Positions 62,301 to 64,000 of a stretch of DNA of 64,000 nucleotides are shown here, in pieces; within the stretch, counting starts at the first letter, position 1; each line of letters starts with the position of its first letter. A program made the translations under genes and the position numbers. Source of the stretch: Blautia sp. GTDB lineage: Bacteria; Bacillota; Clostridia; Lachnospirales; Lachnospiraceae. The stretch spans positions 31,392 to 95,391 of the forward strand of contig JAFTPT010000038.1 in assembly GCA_017463155.1 (NCBI GenBank), written 5' to 3'. The notes under the pieces are model-generated. The model was not told the origin of the DNA and did no database searches. It saw only the letters and a list, made by a program, of their open reading frames with translations.

Positions 62301-64000
62301 AGAAGTTCAATACGGATGGCTCCGAGATCGCCTACACCGTTACAGAAAGAGCGGTTCCGGAATATGTGACAAACATTACCGGAAATGCCGGGGACGGCTT
62401 TACCGTGACCAACACCCATGTACCGGATTCGGAGCAGGAGATCATCCATATCACGGGTGCCAATACCTGGGATGACGCGGATAACGCGGATGGGATCCGT
62501 CCGAAGCAGATCGTTGTAAGTCTCTATGAGGATGGAGAGAGGATCGGCTCCATTCGTGCAAATGAGAGCAATGGCTGGGCCTGGGATTTCGGTGAATTCA
62601 AGCGGTATGCCGATGACGGACATGAGATCAGCTACACCATTAAGCAAGCGGACGTAAACGGATATGAAGCGGTCGTTGACGGATTCAACATCACGAACCG
62701 GCATGAAACAGAGGTGACGGTAACGCCCGAACCGAGCGTAACGCCAGAGCCGAGCGTAACAGGAGAACCGACAGTAACGCCGGAACCGAGCGTAACGCCA
62801 GAACCGGGCGTGACAGGAGAGCCGACGGTAACGCCAGAACCGAGCGTAACGCCAGATCCGGGCGTGACAGGAGGACCGACAGTAACGCCGGAACCGAGCG
62901 TGACGCCAGAACCGAGCGTAACGCCAGAGCCGGGCGTGACAGGAGAGCCGACAGTAACGCCGGAACCGAGTGGGTCGCCAGAACCGAGCGTAACGCCAGA
63001 GCCGGGCGTGACAGGAGAGCCGACAGTAACGCCGGAACCGAGCGTGACACCGGAGCCGAGCGTAACGCCTGAGCCGGATCCCGATAAAGTCATCATCGCA
63101 GGACGTAAGACCTGGAATGATGGGAATAATAAGGATGACCTGCGTCCGGAACGCATCACCATAAGGCTCTATGCGGATGGTGAGAACATCGGTAATAAGT
63201 ATGTCCGTGCAAAGGATGACTGGAGCTGGAACTTTGGAGAGTATGATAAGTACAATGCGGATGGCACTGAAATCTCCTATACTATCAAAGAGGACATGGT
63301 GCCTGAGTATGAGACCATCATAGATGGCTTCAATGTAACGAATACCCATGTTCCGGAACCGGTAAGCCAGGAGAAGATTACCATTGCCGGTGCGAAAACC
63401 TGGGATGACAAGGACGATCAGGACGATCTGCGTCCGGCGCGCATCACCGTCAGCTTGTATGCGGATGGTGAGAACATTGGCAATATGTACGTGCGCGAAA
63501 GCAATGGCTGGAGCTGGGACTTTGGTGAGCAGGACAAGTACGGCGAAGATGGTCATAGAATCATCTACACGATCCGGGAGTCTGCTGTGAGCGGTTATAC
63601 CGCGACAGTGAAGGGCTACAACATCACGAACGTTCATACGCCGGAGTCCGAGGAGCCGGAGCCGACGGTGACACCTGAACCGACGGTGACACCGGAGCCG
63701 ACGGTGACACCTGAGCCGACGGTGACACCGGAGCCGACGGTGACACCTGAGCCGACAGTAACACCAGAACCGACGGTGACGCCTGAACCGGGCGTGACAG
63801 GAGAGCCGACAGGAACACCAGAACCGACGGTGACGCCGGAGCCGGGTGTAACAGGAGAACCGACAGGAACACCTGAACCGACGGTAACGCCTGAACCTAG
63901 CGTGACAGGAGAGCCTACAGGAACGCCTGAGCCGACGGTGACGCCTGAACCGGGCGTGACAGGAGAGCCGACAGGAACACCTGAGCCGGGCGTGACAGGA
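41314..64000 (+). CDS. Giant secreted Cna_B-repeat surface protein (frame switched at a G10 tract; 3' end outside window)
   Basis: One gene fills 22.7 kb. ATG 41314 (AAGGAG upstream) opens a long signal peptide: basic FFSHRRRKGSR, hydrophobic core, cleavage near VYAES. After 82 codons the frame meets ten G bases (41560-41569) and as written stops at 41583. The frame shifted by one base, open from the tract to the window end with no stop that I can find, carries everything else. With nine G the product has at least 7,562 residues. Order: acidic segment, beta-helix, acidic linker, SH3 domain, unique region, 20 Cna_B domains, a 2.4 kb middle region with chitobiase-C-like domains, 32 more Cna_B domains, and proline-rich TPEP repeats. 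A sortase signal is expected beyond the window. Likely a wall-anchored, isopeptide-stabilised stalk or adhesin. Confidence 0.9.
41560..41569 (+). repeat. G10 homopolymer tract (candidate phase-variation switch)
   Basis: Ten consecutive G between CCTCC and TACGAC. Frame 0 runs Gly-Gly-Gly-Val-Arg-His-Leu-stop. The downstream giant frame starts at TAC 41570, one base out. Nine or twelve G would join signal peptide and body. Confidence 0.9.
41926..42320 (+). other. Beta-helix region of the giant protein
   Basis: Repeated short strands of the right-handed beta-helix kind: VTIDGNGCSIIRQG, LTVQNADIRGGN, VLLDDVTILDNHA, VTVKDSTIHGNSS, followed by GAGIYVNTD. Such regions occur in pectate-lyase-like and adhesin proteins. 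The role here is probably ligand binding or a cap. Confidence 0.75.
42690..42880 (+). other. SH3-like domain of the giant protein
   Basis: LGSNVNMRAQADINSGVVTT, then TWFHVSAEGLEGYIFGELL: the NxR...W...GYI pattern of bacterial SH3 domains, which often bind cell-wall glycans. It is bordered by Glu/Asp-rich linkers on both sides (42510-42680 and 42880-43110). Confidence 0.8.
43130..44330 (+). other. Unique region of the giant protein
   Basis: About 400 residues between the SH3 domain and the first Cna_B domain. They contain strand-rich segments such as IPFSLYIFYGWENG and YDVNVTPERYIYDEVQIDVD. I do not recognise a domain. It is the best candidate, with the beta-helix, for a specific binding head. 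Confidence 0.6.
44350..50640 (+). repeat. Cna_B domain block 1 (20 domains)
   Basis: Twenty diverged copies of about 95-115 residues with the pattern W-x-D-D-x-N-x-x-G-x-RP, then V-x-V-x-L, a central W-x-x-x-F/V, LP, Y-x-V and often a final TN. W positions begin at about 44380 (QIVWEDD), 44700 (TIVWEDE) and 45000 (RVNWDDT), and the last is near 50366 (NIVWDDN). Copies are clearly diverged at DNA level. The position two before the Trp, where the bond-forming Lys of Cna_B domains is expected, is Lys in only two (near 45270 and 49040). Confidence 0.9.
50641..53080 (+). other. Middle region of the giant protein (chitobiase-C-like and other beta domains)
   Basis: About 810 residues separating the two Cna_B blocks. 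Two segments look like CHB_HEX_C_1 (chitobiase C-terminal-like) domains: PKADPEGGTYSGPQNVTLFT with IFYSILD near 51330, and VPDLDPGTYAGTQKVRLTQE with CTIYYTTDGTDPT near 52800. The stretch VTVTNGSGSGEYAPGETV (near 51580) resembles bacterial surface repeats of the InlB type and closes with YISFVMPDEDVEIKADF. The rest is not recognised. Confidence 0.7.
53360..53710 (+). repeat. Low-complexity Gly/Thr/Ser/Asp insert 1
   Basis: About 117 residues of Ser-Gly then Thr-Gly-Thr repeats (GTDTGTESGTETGTDTGSGT type), lying inside a Cna_B domain, before its last strand (PTVINFVATN). Confidence 0.9.
54200..54550 (+). repeat. Low-complexity Ser/Asp/Thr/Gly insert 2
   Basis: About 117 residues of units such as DSGSTADSGSTVDGGTTTDD, lying inside the next-but-one Cna_B domain between LVIPEDD and the strand VTLTLNAEGEW. 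Confidence 0.9.
62713..63082 (+). repeat. TPEP proline-rich repeat 1
   Basis: About 123 residues of tandem TVTPEPSVTPEPGVTGEP (18-residue, 54-base unit) and shortened variants, lying between Cna_B domains 30 and 31 of block 2. High DNA identity between units suggests length variation by recombination. Confidence 0.95.
63083..63642 (+). repeat. Cna_B domains 31 and 32 of block 2
   Basis: Two Cna_B domains between the proline-rich repeats, starting GRKTWNDGNN and GAKTWDDKDD, both with Lys before Trp and both highly similar (TVSLYADGENIGN type, WSWDFGE). Confidence 0.9.
63645..64000 (+). repeat. TPEP proline-rich repeat 2 (runs off the right edge)
   Basis: A run of seven to eight TVTPEP hexapeptides followed by about four TVTPEPGVTGEPTGTPEP units up to the last base. 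Proline-rich repeats of this type usually span the cell wall ahead of a sortase signal. Confidence 0.95.

Larger units (their letters stand above)
53081..62705 (+). repeat. Cna_B domain block 2 (30 domains, two more follow after the proline-rich repeat)
   Basis: Thirty consecutive Cna_B domains, most about 90-105 residues, with the form (V/G)TK(V/T)W-DD-x-N-x-DG-x-RP, LLADG, W-x-x-x-F, LPKY, YTVTED, and final ITNTH. The period is 270-310 bases from about 55,330 onwards and is very regular. Counting also the two domains at 63085-63640, 22 of these 32 have Lys two before the Trp. Copies are more alike than in block 1, suggesting more recent expansion. Confidence 0.92.

Noticed and set aside
62632-63162. 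Minus-strand Gly/Ser/Val repeat frame
   Set aside because: Complement of the TPEP repeat DNA, not a separate gene.
60098-63637. Minus-strand open frame of 1,179 codons
   Set aside because: Shadow of the Cna_B repeats. The same periodicity appears in its translation (VPAPVI..., RTDAVLVI...), it lacks a start signal, and the plus frame is clearly coding. The same holds for 44267-46225 and the many shorter ones.
62713-64000. CRISPR-like regular repeats
   Set aside because: The repeats are contiguous without unique spacers and encode TPEP units in frame.

Overview
The window looks like a chromosomal piece of a Gram-positive anaerobe of the class Clostridia, most likely a Lachnospiraceae-type gut or rumen bacterium. 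The reasons are the CodY tail, a HrcA/CIRCE-controlled groES-groEL pair, a DUF6106 protein, a ZTP riboswitch in front of purine genes, a 3D-domain cell-wall protein, strong GGAGG-type ribosome binding sites and sigma-A promoters. This assignment rests on gene content alone.

Positions 1-21165 are ordinary core genome. In order: the 3' end of codY, groES-groEL, a DUF6106 membrane protein, guaB, a ZTP-riboswitch-controlled pair for the last two steps of IMP synthesis (AICAR formyltransferase and a separate PurO-like IMP cyclohydrolase), tRNA-Gly (minus), a secreted SH3/3D-domain protein, metY (minus), then glyA, a B12-binding radical SAM protein, a 40-residue membrane peptide, an AIR-synthase-like protein and trmL. 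A leftward operon mutS2, OmpR-type response regulator and sensor kinase follows, then a yhaM-like exonuclease gene and rlmD. Terminators and promoters can be read for most of these units.

Positions 21166-39000 are an accessory island full of broken genes. It holds an AbiEi-type antitoxin-like gene next to a DUF1016 PDDEXK nuclease, a complete IS1634/IS4-like insertion sequence, a doubly frameshifted SnoaL-like gene, chimeric gene remains (CTP-transferase/MATE and HTH/SPL radical SAM), a tandem pair of ABC-2 exporters, a GNAT-YoaP acetyltransferase, a large serine recombinase, a NapH-like ferredoxin-type membrane protein, a TauE/SafE protein fused to a dolichol-kinase-like domain and ending in transposase debris, and a DUF4143 ATPase.

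Positions 39000-41130 carry a secreted peptidoglycan-binding/HAD phosphatase fusion and a flavin-binding (PPOX-type) protein.

Positions 41314-64000 are one gene, running off the right edge. It encodes a giant secreted surface protein of at least about 7,560 residues: signal peptide, beta-helix, SH3 domain, about 52 Cna_B-type domains in two blocks, low-complexity inserts and proline-rich TPEP repeats. The reading frame is broken at a run of ten G bases just after the signal peptide. With nine G the whole 22.7 kb is open. This looks like a phase-variation switch for a giant adhesin or stalk, with a sequencing or assembly error as the main alternative, and it is the most interesting item here.
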